Below are positions 10,997-19,612 of a stretch of DNA of 64,000 nucleotides, piece after piece (the stretch's first letter is position 1; every line of letters begins with the position of its first letter). Location: the NCBI GenBank assembly GCA_949316235.1, contig OX438750.1:22384865-22448864 (forward strand), given 5' to 3'. A program made the position numbers and the translations under genes. Origin of the DNA: Oegoconia quadripuncta. Lineage: Eukaryota; Arthropoda; Insecta; Lepidoptera; Autostichidae. Under the pieces are notes generated by a model. It was not told the origin of the DNA and did no database searches. It worked only from the letters and a program-made list of their open reading frames with translations.

Positions 10997-11659
10997 ATGT
11001 TTCATTTCATCCATCCTTTCACAGCTATTGTAGCAGGCCCAAGTGGTTGTGGTAAATCTAACTTTGTTACCAATTTCTTAAAATATGCAAAAGATATTTG
11101 TAACAGTGACTTTGAACGGATATTATGGTGTTACGATGAAATGCAACCTTTATATAATTTGAACAATGTTGATTATAAACAGGGTAGCCCTGAGTTAAGC
11201 ATGTTTGATGGTAAGCTACCACAATTACTGATAATAGATGATCTTATGCGAGAATCCGATGCCCGCATTGTAGATATTTTCACTAAAGGTAGTCATCATA
11301 GAAATCTTAGTGTGTTTTATATAACACAAAATTTATTTCACCAAGGTAGAGGGCAACGCGATATTTCCTTAAATTCGAGTTACATAATTTTCTTCAAAAA
11401 TCCTAGAGATAGAGCACAAATACGTCATTTAGCACGTCAAGTAATGCCAGATAATTCCAAATTCGTCGAAGAAGCTTATAAGGACGCTACAGCAGAAGCA
11501 CATGGTTATCTAATGATTGATTTAAAACAAAATACAAATGATATGTGTCGTTTTAAGAGTAAACTCTTTCCCTCGGATGAAAACTGTGTAGTTTATTTGC
11601 CGAAAAAGGGTTATAAATATGATACACACCGTAATCAAATATCAGTTAGTGGTCGATAA
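10997..11659 (+). CDS. FtsK/HerA-like DNA-packaging ATPase (220 aa)
   Basis: A P-loop ATPase, in Polintons thought to pump the genome into the capsid. Seen: Walker A GPSGCGKS (residues 14-21), Walker B LLIIDD (about 77-82), a sensor-like YITQN (about 98-102), and an Arg-rich stretch FKNPRDRAQIRHLARQ in the C-terminal half that could hold the arginine finger. The start HPFTAIVAGPSG is typical of the Maverick packaging ATPase, as is a length just over 200 aa. Its stop shares one base with the next start (TAATG), suggesting a tightly packed expression unit. Confidence 0.92.
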   Translation: MFHFIHPFTAIVAGPSGCGKSNFVTNFLKYAKDICNSDFERILWCYDEMQPLYNLNNVDYKQGSPELSMFDGKLPQLLIIDDLMRESDARIVDIFTKGSHHRNLSVFYITQNLFHQGRGQRDISLNSSYIIFFKNPRDRAQIRHLARQVMPDNSKFVEEAYKDATAEAHGYLMIDLKQNTNDMCRFKSKLFPSDENCVVYLPKKGYKYDTHRNQISVSGR

Positions 11660-11883
11660 TGCCTGAAGAAGCAGTACCACAAGATCAGGAATTATCACTA
11701 GCTTTACAAGTACTCACACCGAAATATCGCAAAGCTTTATTGAAAAAATGTAGTGAAGATAAAATAAATCGTATATGTGAAAGTATTGTAGATACTTTCA
11801 TTGAAATCCCTATAAAAGGGGTGCGGCAATCAAAATTTAGTTTCTTGAAGTTACATTGCTTTTTTTCAACAAATATTGCATAG
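11659..11883 (+). CDS. Small Polinton protein, shortened paralogue (74 aa)
   Basis: The start overlaps the ATPase stop by one base. The first ~45 residues (LTPKYRKALLKKC, then a short acidic stretch and ICESIVDTF) align by eye with the next gene (LKPKYCTALLKVC, then CECIYNIL). After QSKFSFLK the match ends: the basic segment and the hydrophobic GGAFLP tail of the paralogue are missing and an unrelated 10-residue end follows. Either a shortened duplicate or a remnant. Proteins of this shape recur in invertebrate Mavericks; function unknown. Confidence 0.6.
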   Translation: MPEEAVPQDQELSLALQVLTPKYRKALLKKCSEDKINRICESIVDTFIEIPIKGVRQSKFSFLKLHCFFSTNIA

Positions 11884-11937
11884 TGTTTCCTTATAATAAT
11901 AACAGCCTCAAAATATTATTATTATTAGTCGGTTACA

Positions 11938-12267
11938 ATGGTTGGTAGAGTGACGACGCATCTTGAATTACTAAAAGCTTTGCATACGCTTAAACCTAAG
12001 TATTGTACAGCCTTGTTGAAAGTATGTCGCAATGAAGAAATAAATTGTTTATGTGAATGTATTTATAATATTTTGAATGGTAAAATTCCTCTGAAGGATA
12101 GAGATAAATCCAAGTTGAGTAAATACAAAACTTTGTTGAGAAAATTAGTATCTAAGGGTAAAAGTAACTCCCGAAAACGAATTATTATACAGAAAGGTGG
12201 AGCATTCTTACCCATAATTTTAGGTTCTGTTCTTAGTGGATTATTAAGTTCGTTTTTGAATAAGTAA
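11938..12267 (+). CDS. Small basic Polinton protein with hydrophobic tail (109 aa)
   Basis: Helical N-terminal part with Cys-rich LCECIYNIL (about residues 38-46), then PLKDRDKSKLSKYKTLLRKL (about 51-70), a basic patch KSNSRKRIII and a C-terminal hydrophobic segment starting QKGGAFLPIILG (about 84-95). From family knowledge, small proteins ending in QKGG plus a hydrophobic tail recur between the ATPase and capsid genes of animal Mavericks and adintoviruses. A minor virion or core role is plausible but unproven. It sits one base before the next start. Confidence 0.75.
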   Translation: MVGRVTTHLELLKALHTLKPKYCTALLKVCRNEEINCLCECIYNILNGKIPLKDRDKSKLSKYKTLLRKLVSKGKSNSRKRIIIQKGGAFLPIILGSVLSGLLSSFLNK

Positions 12268-12268
12268 A

Positions 12269-13039
12269 ATGGAGAACACAAAGAAAATGATACTTGTGGA
12301 ACCTCATGTCATTGATAGGATTAGACACAGTGATAACGTTCCTGAAAAACCATTGTCCCGTCTCGATGAAGAGATGAATAAAATCTTAAATAGTAAAATT
12401 GAAGACCGTGAGAAATGGATGCAATATTTACAAATCTTACAAAGATATTTACATTTTGCTGGTACAGAACGTCATCCCATTACATTACCAATAGTTACAG
12501 ATGCCCCTATCAATGCAGTTTTTAATAGTATTAAAAAGGAAGAAAATAATGATAATGCAGTAGTTCCAAAATTATCAACAACAGAAGAAGACGTAGTAAA
12601 GGAAAATCATATAGTATCACGTTATACCCCAAGTTATTTGTTTAAATTTATACCAAAAACATATAAAAAAAAGGGTGAACTATTATTAGAAGGTATATTG
12701 TCAGAAGGAAATGCCATTACTTGGGATGGTGAAGGTAAAGTCATAATCAATAATGAAATTGTTCCTCGCAGTAATATTGTAGATTTAATTAATGATGTCC
12801 TACGACCGTTACGACGCCCAAAACCATCAGGTTGGGAAAAGTTCGCTTCAGCTCTAAGGGACATAAAAATACCATTAACTTGTATAAGTAACCCAGAAAC
12901 GCTTGAATACATAAACAACCTTGATTCGGCTGATTTTAACAAAGACGATTTAGTAGACAAACATAAAACACCAAAGCGAAGACGTGGTGACTTGCTACAT
13001 AAAAGAAAATTAGATTGGGAGAGATGGAACCCCAACTAG
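12269..13039 (+). CDS. Conserved Polinton protein of unknown function (256 aa)
   Basis: Starts one base after the previous stop. The N-terminal third is charged and probably coiled (about residues 25-65). The middle (about 120-200) has a recognisable Maverick pattern, including ITWDGEGKVIIN, NIVDLINDVLRPLRRP and SGWEKFASALRDIKIPL. The C terminus is strongly basic (TPKRRRGDLLHKRKLDWERW). I have seen this layout next to Maverick integrase and ATPase genes but cannot give a function; nucleic-acid binding by the tail is a guess. The 3' end overlaps the integrase start by 16 nt. Confidence 0.75.
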   Translation: MENTKKMILVEPHVIDRIRHSDNVPEKPLSRLDEEMNKILNSKIEDREKWMQYLQILQRYLHFAGTERHPITLPIVTDAPINAVFNSIKKEENNDNAVVPKLSTTEEDVVKENHIVSRYTPSYLFKFIPKTYKKKGELLLEGILSEGNAITWDGEGKVIINNEIVPRSNIVDLINDVLRPLRRPKPSGWEKFASALRDIKIPLTCISNPETLEYINNLDSADFNKDDLVDKHKTPKRRRGDLLHKRKLDWERWNPN

Positions 13040-14109
13040 ATGATATAAATAACATATATTATGATGTCTCTCACCCGGCTGGATATAGCAGTGTTAACAA
13101 ATTAGTAAAAGCTATGCAAGGGAAAATGAACAGACAGAATGTAAAGAAGTGGTTACAATCTCAAGAAACTTATACTTTGCACAAACCTGTTAATAGACGA
13201 TTTCCTAGGAACAAATATATTTTATCTAATTTAAATGAGCTATGGCAAGCGGATTTAAGTGATATGCGAACATACAATAAATATAATGATGGCTTTAATT
13301 ATATTCTCTGTGTCATTGATGTATTTAGTAAGTACGCTTTTGCAAGGCCTATGAAGAAAAAAAATTCTGAAACTGTTAAGACATGTTTCGAAAGCATATT
13401 TACTGAAGCAGGGGCTACTCCTAGACATATACAATCCGATAAAGGTACCGAATTTGTTTCAAAAGATGTAAATCAATTCCTCAAAAGGAAAAATATTAAT
13501 TACTATACAACGAACAATCCTGATATCAAAGCTAGTATTGTAGAAAGATTTCAGAGAACACTTAAAATGAAAATGTGGCGATATTTCACTCATAATAATA
13601 CATATAGATATATTGATATTTTACAAGAATTATTACATTCTTACAATCACAGTGTACATTCCAGTATTAAAATGTGTCCTAGTGATGTGAATTCGAATAA
13701 TATAATGGCAGTATGGTCTAATTTATATGATAAGGACAATAATGAGCATATAAGTGATCGTTCATCATTTAAAGTAGGTGATCATGTTAGAATAACGAAA
13801 TATAAACACATTTTTCAAAAAGGGTATGAAACAAATTGGTCGGATGAAATATTTATAATATCATCTATTGTTAAAAGATTTCCTTGGGTTGTTTACAATT
13901 TAAAAGATCTTAAAAACGAACCAATAGTGGGTACGTTTTATGGTAGGGAACTACAAAAAGTAATCTATGACCCCACCATTAAATATAAAATCGATAAAAT
14001 AATATGCACTCGTCGTTTTGGTAACAGAAAGGAAGTGTTTGTCAAATGGAAAGGATATCCTAATAAATTCAATAGTTGGATATCAGCATCAAACTTGGAG
14101 TTAATATGA
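13024..14109 (+). CDS. int: Retroviral-type (DDE) integrase with chromodomain (361 aa)
   Basis: Joins the element's ends to host DNA, creating the 6-bp duplications. I start at ATG 13024; a longer frame opens only from a TTG. Catalytic core: D77 in WQADLSDM, D139 in QSDKGTEF, E174 in ASIVERF. Between D139 and E174 there are 34 residues, against the usual 35. The core is followed by a beta-rich region (FKVGDHVRI, about 255-263) and a C-terminal chromodomain (about 321-361: YKIDKIICTRR, FVKWKGYP, WISASNLE), which could steer insertion to certain chromatin. A zinc-binding HHCC module is not obvious. The stop overlaps the next start as ATGA. Confidence 0.95.
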   Translation: MEPQLDDINNIYYDVSHPAGYSSVNKLVKAMQGKMNRQNVKKWLQSQETYTLHKPVNRRFPRNKYILSNLNELWQADLSDMRTYNKYNDGFNYILCVIDVFSKYAFARPMKKKNSETVKTCFESIFTEAGATPRHIQSDKGTEFVSKDVNQFLKRKNINYYTTNNPDIKASIVERFQRTLKMKMWRYFTHNNTYRYIDILQELLHSYNHSVHSSIKMCPSDVNSNNIMAVWSNLYDKDNNEHISDRSSFKVGDHVRITKYKHIFQKGYETNWSDEIFIISSIVKRFPWVVYNLKDLKNEPIVGTFYGRELQKVIYDPTIKYKIDKIICTRRFGNRKEVFVKWKGYPNKFNSWISASNLELI

Positions 14110-14963
14110 TAGAAGATAGCTTTTATCTTACTTTACCAAGCAACAGTTCAACTATATATTTCCCTCAAAACACAACAGCTAACTTCATAACAAAGCTACC
14201 TAAAACTGTTCAATTGGAGGGTGAATGGGTTGTCGGGTTAGCTGAATTTCATTATCCCTGCTCGATATTTAATGTTCAAGAAAATGAGAATATTCTCTTC
14301 ATCAAGCAAAAAGCCATAGTAGAAGGAGATTACAAGAGTAATGATGCAGTATCTGTAGAAGATAAGTCTCACAGTCGTATTGATCTGAATGAAAACTACT
14401 ATTATGATGATCCATCGTTAATACCAGTGGAATACAAATCTCAAATCCCATCTTTTACTTATGACCACATCAATAATTTTCTAAAAGTATTCAATGAAAA
14501 TAACCTCTTACGTAACCAAGTGAAATTTGAAATTGATGACAACTCGAAACTTATTACTGTTACGAAATTAACTAACAATGTATCATCGTTGGTCTTATCC
14601 CCTACGCTAAGTCTTCAACTTGGCTTTGAGCCTTATACAAATTTAATAACAAAGCCACATGCAATATACCCAACGAATTTACAATTGGGATTGCCTTCAC
14701 AACTGTTTATTTATTCTGATATTATCCATCCACAAATTGTGGGGGATGTGATGAGCTCGTTATTTAGAATCATTCCACTAGATCCATCAAAATACATTTA
14801 TGGTGCATACAAAATGCATATATTATCTCCTATTCATTATCTTCCAGTCATGCGTAGAGAATTTGATACCATAGAAATAGATATAAGAACCAGCATTGGT
14901 AATAGAGTACCATTCCAATTTGGAACTTCATGTATTAAACTTCATTTTATGCGAATAAAATGA
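14106..14963 (+). CDS. Putative penton / minor capsid protein (285 aa)
   Basis: Begins at the ATG within the integrase stop (ATGA). It has a beta-rich sequence with the Maverick signature FYLTLPSNSS, FPQNTTANF and GEWVVGLAEFHYP in the first 60 residues, and ends GTSCIKLHFMR. Length and position beside the major capsid gene fit the single-jelly-roll penton-like protein of Polintons and adintoviruses. The capsid role rests on family knowledge and gene order, not on a motif that proves it. Its stop again overlaps the next start (ATGA). Confidence 0.75.
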   Translation: MIEDSFYLTLPSNSSTIYFPQNTTANFITKLPKTVQLEGEWVVGLAEFHYPCSIFNVQENENILFIKQKAIVEGDYKSNDAVSVEDKSHSRIDLNENYYYDDPSLIPVEYKSQIPSFTYDHINNFLKVFNENNLLRNQVKFEIDDNSKLITVTKLTNNVSSLVLSPTLSLQLGFEPYTNLITKPHAIYPTNLQLGLPSQLFIYSDIIHPQIVGDVMSSLFRIIPLDPSKYIYGAYKMHILSPIHYLPVMRREFDTIEIDIRTSIGNRVPFQFGTSCIKLHFMRIK

Positions 14964-15406
14964 ATCATAAACGTGATAACATACTTTGTCCTTACCATCA
15001 TTATTATTCTCACCAAGCTGGTTCAGGTGTGGGTATTATATATCGAGGTATACCTTATCAGCGTGGTCATGGCATTGGAAGTTTTTTAGGAGGACTGTTT
15101 AGATCTGTATTTCCACTCTTAGCGAGTGGTGCCAAAGCCGTTGGAAAAGAGGCATTAAGCGCAGGTGTAGGGTTATTATCAGATATGATTAGGACACAAC
15201 CAATGGAGGAATCTGTTAAGTCTCGTCTCAAAAATGCAGCTGCTAATTTAAAACGAAAAGCGGATGATAAAATCGATTCACTTATGTCTGGTTCCGGGTA
15301 TAAAATCAAAAGACGTGTAAAGAAACCAATCATTTCATTGAAAGCATCTAAGCGAAGAGGGGTTCAGAAGAAGAAAAATTACATAAAAGATATATTTTCG
15401 GATTAA
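14960..15406 (+). CDS. pVI-like amphipathic, basic virion protein (148 aa)
   Basis: Starts inside the previous stop. Residues ~38-76 form a Gly/Ala-rich amphipathic helix (GIGSFLGGLF, SGAKAVGKEALSAG), resembling membrane-active minor virion proteins of adenovirus relatives. The rest is Lys/Arg-rich (KIKRRVKKP, KRRGVQKKK), suiting DNA binding. A stretch MSGSG (109-113) fits the adenain cleavage rule [M/I/L]-x-G-x|G, so the element's own protease may cut between 112 and 113, separating the helix part from the basic tail. Assignment is by shape, order and family pattern. Confidence 0.7.
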   Translation: MNHKRDNILCPYHHYYSHQAGSGVGIIYRGIPYQRGHGIGSFLGGLFRSVFPLLASGAKAVGKEALSAGVGLLSDMIRTQPMEESVKSRLKNAAANLKRKADDKIDSLMSGSGYKIKRRVKKPIISLKASKRRGVQKKKNYIKDIFSD

Positions 15407-15408
15407 CT

Positions 15409-16722
15409 ATGTCGTTCTTACATAATCATTCTTGTGAGTGTGTTAAATCAGAGTTGGATCTTTTTGCACTTCCATCAACACAGACAAGTATTGAAAGTGG
15501 ACAATGGATTCACTGTACACCAATATCATCTCTAAGTGATGAAGGGCCAATTGAGTTTGTTATGCCAGGAACTGGTGATGACTACATTGATTTGTCACAC
15601 ACTCTGCTTCATGTTAAAGCTAAAATAGTCAACATAGATTCTACCGCTGCTTCTACTAGTGTTAAAGTGGCACCTGTAAATAATTGGTTGCATTCACTTT
15701 TTAACCAACTAGATGTATACTTAAATCAAAAACTTGTATCACCTCCTAACAACACATATGCATATCGGTCTTATGTTGAAACTCTACTTAATTATGGACC
15801 TGCGGCAAAACAATCACATCTGACTTGTGGTATGTGGTACGAAGACACAGCATCTAAGATGGATTCATGTGATGATACTAACGAAGGGTTCATCAAAAGG
15901 TATCAACGAGTAAAAGATGGAAAAGTAGTTGAAATGATTGGACATTTACACGGTGATCTCTTTAATCAAGAAAAATTTCTTATAAATGGTGTAGAAATAC
16001 GCGTTAAATTAGTGCGTAATAAGGACTCCTTTAATCTAATGTCATCATCCCAAGATTCTAAATGCAAAGTTCAAATTGATGGTGCCACTCTTATATTACG
16101 TAAGGCAAGAATAAATCCATCAGTTTTAATTGCCCATCAAAAAGTTTTATCCACTACTACTGCTAAATATCCAATTACTCGTGCTGAAGTAAAAGTTTTG
16201 ACTATCCCCTCAGGAATACGTGGAAAAAGACTTGATAACGTATTTCTTGGGCAGGTACCAAAAAGATGTATTATCGGGTTTATTGACAATATAGCTTTTA
16301 ACGGTACTTTTAATACCAATCCATTTAATTTCCATAATCATGATATAAATGTATTTAGCTTGTATGTAGATGGTCAGCAAATACCTTCTAAAACTCTGAT
16401 GCCATCATACGAAAGTGGTGTGTTTACGAGTAGTTACCACACATTATTTACTGGGACTGGTATCCACTTTTTAAATGAAGGAAATTCCATATCGATAGAG
16501 GACTATGCAAATGGATATTGCTTAATGGCATTTGATTTAACTCCCGATCTATCTGCAAACTCGAATTCACATTGGAATTTAATAAGACATGGGTGTGTTA
16601 GAATAGAAGTCCAATTTGAATCAGCACTCACCAAAACTCTTAACTGCATTGTGTACGCTGAGTTTGACAATGTTATTGAAATTAATAAGAATAGAGATGT
16701 AAGTGTAGATTATAATAGTTAA
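15409..16722 (+). CDS. Putative double-jelly-roll major capsid protein (437 aa)
   Basis: Begins two bases after the previous stop. Conserved Maverick/adintovirus-type pattern: STQTSIESGQW (about residues 24-34), GPIEFVMPGTGDDYIDLSHT (about 46-65), NNWLHSLFNQLDVYLNQK (about 87-104), TYAYRSYVETLLNYG (about 110-124), and later KGIRGKRL-like and FNPFNFHNHDIN blocks. Proteins of this type are often labelled F54H12.2-like in invertebrate genomes. From family knowledge this is the structural shell protein; the jelly-roll fold itself is not visible in raw sequence. A poly(A)-like ATTAAA follows at 16722-16727. Confidence 0.82.
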   Translation: MSFLHNHSCECVKSELDLFALPSTQTSIESGQWIHCTPISSLSDEGPIEFVMPGTGDDYIDLSHTLLHVKAKIVNIDSTAASTSVKVAPVNNWLHSLFNQLDVYLNQKLVSPPNNTYAYRSYVETLLNYGPAAKQSHLTCGMWYEDTASKMDSCDDTNEGFIKRYQRVKDGKVVEMIGHLHGDLFNQEKFLINGVEIRVKLVRNKDSFNLMSSSQDSKCKVQIDGATLILRKARINPSVLIAHQKVLSTTTAKYPITRAEVKVLTIPSGIRGKRLDNVFLGQVPKRCIIGFIDNIAFNGTFNTNPFNFHNHDINVFSLYVDGQQIPSKTLMPSYESGVFTSSYHTLFTGTGIHFLNEGNSISIEDYANGYCLMAFDLTPDLSANSNSHWNLIRHGCVRIEVQFESALTKTLNCIVYAEFDNVIEINKNRDVSVDYNS

Positions 16723-16826
16723 TTAAAGGGTAACATTAAACTTTTTATTATAAATTGAAATTCATGTAACATTTATCATCACTTTCTTTTTAGTATACCT
16801 CAATGTAAGTATGTTCGATTTGTTTC

Positions 16827-17267
16827 ATGATGAATACCCGAGAAATAGGGCTATGTATGAAAGATATTAATCCACATCTAGAATTTAATGTGTTCGCTGC
16901 TAACAGAATTCCGATGTACATAGAAGTGCCGACTTACTTTATTTCTAACTTAGATCCCGATACAAAACCTGGATCACATTGGGTGGCTATTAATATTGAT
17001 GAAAATGGTGTTGGTGAATATTTTGATTCATTTGGGAGAAAGCCTACCGGTTACCATAGAATGTTTCTAAACAGGAATACTCGAAAATGGTTATACAACA
17101 ATGAAAAGCTTCAAAGTCATTTAACTTCTGTTTGTGGTGAATACTGTTTAGTATATCTATACTTTAAATATATGGGTATGAGTATGTTAGACTTTATTAG
17201 ATGTTTTTGTGATATACCTCTGTATAATGACATTTTGATAAATAGAATGTTTACAACCTTATTTTAG
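16827..17267 (+). CDS. Adenain-like cysteine protease (146 aa)
   Basis: Virion-maturation protease of the adenovirus type. Seen: His in GSHWVAI (H51), the acidic residue in YFDSFG (D67), an oxyanion Gln in KLQS (Q96), and the nucleophile in SVCGEYC (C103). Order and spacing match the adenain triad. Although shorter than many relatives, the distance from the start to H51 suggests the N terminus is complete; the C-terminal part is short. Two ATGs stand in tandem at 16827 and 16830. A plus-strand AATAAA follows at 17348. Confidence 0.93.
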   Translation: MMNTREIGLCMKDINPHLEFNVFAANRIPMYIEVPTYFISNLDPDTKPGSHWVAINIDENGVGEYFDSFGRKPTGYHRMFLNRNTRKWLYNNEKLQSHLTSVCGEYCLVYLYFKYMGMSMLDFIRCFCDIPLYNDILINRMFTTLF

Positions 17268-17494
17268 AAATAATATATTACAATGATGATGATAACAAAC
17301 TCTTTCATTTATTTCCCCCTCCCATTTTTAATATAAAGCTATAGAAAAATAAAATACTATAATTATAAGTGAAAAAAAAAATTATTTTATTTTGTAATTA
17401 TATATTATCAACTAAATATAAACTAATTACTTCTTCATTAGATTTAGAATTAGATAGTCTACTATCGGTCGGACTGTATACTCCAGGTGAAATA
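17268..17494. terminator. AT-rich convergent 3' region with two poly(A) signals
   Basis: This spacer separates the protease gene (plus) from the right TIR gene (minus). A plus-strand AATAAA lies at 17348-17353 and a minus-strand AATAAA at 17386-17391 (read as TTTATT). Transcripts arriving from both sides could end here. No coding frame is apparent. Confidence 0.6.
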
Positions 17495-17526
17495 AGGTAG
17501 TAAGAGTGGTAACAATAGGTAAGGTG

Positions 17527-18344
17527 TTATTGTTTCTTATCGGTTTCTATGAAATATTTTGTGCAGCCCTTCCTAGTTGCCACCTGTTTTGTTATATTAT
17601 AAATTAAATCTCTGGTATTTTGATAATTTTTGTCCTCTTCTGATGTGATGTAATATTTAACACGTACATCTGCGTATTTCCAGTAATCAATGGGTAGAAC
17701 ATCTTTCAATTTTTTCATCTCATACACTTCTATTTTAATGAGATGGCTCGCAGTGGATCCATCGTCGTTATTTGATGAAATGTATGATGTTCCCTCTCCG
17801 TTAGCCTGGGCCACATTTGAAGAGTGCGTTCTGACCTTCTTTTTCTTCGGCTTCTCAAAAAAAGCATCAATGCTTCTCTTTGCGGTATTTTGCTTGGCCT
17901 TTAATGTGGGAGAACCGCGAGTTTCATCATCACTTAAATCAGGAGAGGCAGGAAAATAATAGTTCTTAAATGTGTAATCACACTCGGGAATTGATGTCTG
18001 AAACAAGTTTAAATATTGGGTTAGCGTATGACTTAGTTTTTCCAAAAAACCACGATGCTCACAGAGCCCTATTCATCGAGGCGCACTATAATTGATTAAT
18101 TAACGATTATACATTAGAACAATATAACACACACTGAAACAAGAGAGTATAGTTAAATTAGAATAGGGACAAACTTAGCGACATCGAGAATTCACTGAGA
18201 AATCATTAACGACTCGGATAATTTAGGTTCAGATGTTAGGAATTGTTTTATAACAGTTTGGAAACACTACGTATACATATTGAAACACACACAATACAAC
18301 ACAATTGAGAAAAATAGGTAAAATTAAATAATTAAACTCACCAT
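17527..18344 (-). CDS. TIR-encoded spliced small nuclear protein, right copy
   Basis: Mirror copy of the gene at 5172-5989. Exon 1 is the ATG at 18344-18342 directly followed by GTGAGT; exon 2 is 17997-17527. The encoded protein is identical to the left copy, including the PIP-like KRSIDAFF and the PKKKKVR signal. Unlike the left copy it points toward a poly(A) signal on its own strand (17386-17391) outside the TIR. The two copies therefore probably make mRNAs with different 3' ends. The function is unknown. Confidence 0.75.
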
Positions 18345-18405
18345 AGTAGATGCTTTGTCAACTGGTATCTCTCGAACTGTGTAGAGAGACGTAGGCCTTA
18401 GCGCT

Positions 18406-18413
18406 CTTATATA
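18406..18413 (-). promoter_or_regulatory. TATA box of the right TIR gene
   Basis: TATATAAG on the minus strand, identical in position and context to 5103-5110 in the left TIR. Confidence 0.7.
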
Positions 18414-18580
18414 TGTCACACGAGATCCTGTTTTGACAAGTCAACGTAGCAAAAACTCATTTCACAACAAAGAAATACCGTTTCTATAGAAACTTTGTGG
18501 CAATAACCATGAAAAAAATTTAAGGTAAGGACGGGATACTCCATTTTGAAACAGCAATAATCGTAAAATGTACATACAAC

Positions 18581-19206
18581 AATAATACACAATTACCACG
18601 CTTTTGTTTGGACTCTACCCAGCAACGTAAAATTAATACTTACGATAAAAAAATATTTCACAAAGAAATGCCGCTGCTATAGAAACTTTCTAAGAATAAG
18701 TACGCTTTTGTTCGGACTCTACTCGCCGGACCACCCATGATTCAAAGAGCGTTCGCGAGCGTTCCCAATCAAACAGTGAATTAATTTTATTACCATGATT
18801 CCATAACAATGCAACCGTGCCGCTCTCAATCTGTCCCTCGATCAATTCTGTGAGAGGACCACGACATGTCACATATGGAACCGCGAATTTATCAATAATA
18901 CACAATTACCACGCTTTTGTTTGGACTCTACCCAGCAACGTAAAATTAATACTTACGATAAAAAAATATTTCACAAAGAAATGCCGCTGCTATAGAAACT
19001 TTCTAAGAATAAGTACGCTTTTGTTCGGACTCTACTCGCCGGACCACCCATGATTCAAAGAGCGTTCGCGAGCGTTCCCAATCAAACAGTGAATTAATTT
19101 TATTACCATGATTCCATAACAATGCAACCGTGCCGCTCTCAATCTGTCCCTCGATCAATTCTGTGAGAGGACCACGACATGTCACATATGGAACCGCGAA
19201 TTTATT
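18581..19206 (-). repeat. 313-bp tandem duplication inside the right TIR
   Basis: The block starting AATAATACACAATTACCACG at 18581 begins again at 18894 and runs to the same boundary near CCGCGAATTTAT. The left TIR has one copy. It lies upstream of the TIR gene promoter and covers no exon, so it may change promoter or terminus spacing on one end only. Confidence 0.93.
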
Positions 19207-19319
19207 ACGCAACGAAGCGCGATGATTATTCCGCGAGCACCGTGATATCTCACATATGGCCGAACGATATCTGTCAGTGAACCGAACCAAGCCACCCACA
19301 CATCCGCCGATAATAACCG

Positions 19320-19530
19320 CGAATCTAAGCGTGAATTTAACCATGAATAAACTTTATTACGTAACCGTGAATAAAGTTTATTACACATACCGCGAATCTA
19401 AGCGCGAATTTAACCGTGAATAAACTTTATTACGTAACCGTGAATAAAGTTTATTACACATACCGCGAATCTAAGCGCGAATTTAACCGTGAATAAACTT
19501 TATTACACACATACCGCGAGCATATGTGAA
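19320..19530 (-). repeat. Subterminal 73-bp iterated repeats of the right TIR
   Basis: Repeated units contain an AT-rich inverted motif (AATAAACTTTATT) and CCGCGAATCTAAGCGCGAA. Three variants are present here and two in the left TIR (about 4375-4515). Iterated subterminal motifs often bind transposon or replication proteins; that role is inference. Confidence 0.85.
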
Positions 19531-19606
19531 GCCCTTTTTGCGAGCAGGGGGTGGAGTGATGGACCAGAAAACTGGGGTGGTCCAGAACCGTTGAATCCCT
19601 ACTACT

Positions 19607-19612
19607 TGCGGA
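19607..19612. repeat. Right target-site duplication (TGCGGA)
   Basis: Exact partner of the left duplication, immediately after the right terminus CCCTACTACT. It sets the right end of the element. Confidence 0.95.

Larger units (their letters stand above)
4297..19606. mobile_element. Complete Polinton/Maverick DNA transposon (virus-like)
   Basis: Seen: the element starts AGTAGTAGGG and ends with its reverse complement, flanked on both sides by the 6-bp direct repeat TGCGGA (4291-4296, 19607-19612). Six-bp duplications and AG-type termini are typical of Polintons. Inside lie the diagnostic genes: protein-primed DNA polymerase B, retroviral-type integrase, FtsK/HerA-like ATPase and adenain-like protease, plus capsid candidates. 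Genes 6184-17267 all run on the plus strand, and a duplicated gene lies in each TIR facing inward. All frames are open with motifs intact. The TIRs differ only by about two substitutions, a 1-nt length change and two tandem-repeat changes. Inference: a recent, possibly autonomous copy. Removing the element and one TGCGGA predicts an uninterrupted host site. Confidence 0.98.
17495..19606 (-). repeat. Right terminal inverted repeat of the Polinton (2,112 bp)
   Basis: Reverse complement of the left TIR. It is 387 bp longer, and the length is fully explained: a 313-bp tandem duplication (18581-18893 repeated at 18894-19203 and slightly beyond), one extra 73-bp subterminal unit, and one extra A in a short A run near the end. 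Substitutions are very few, for example near 19278 and in the repeat unit around 19343. Confidence 0.97.

Noticed and set aside
13015..13023. Longer integrase and capsid starts at 13015 and 14076
   Set aside because: Both are TTG codons. ATGs at 13024 and 14106 give normal starts with the usual tight overlaps.
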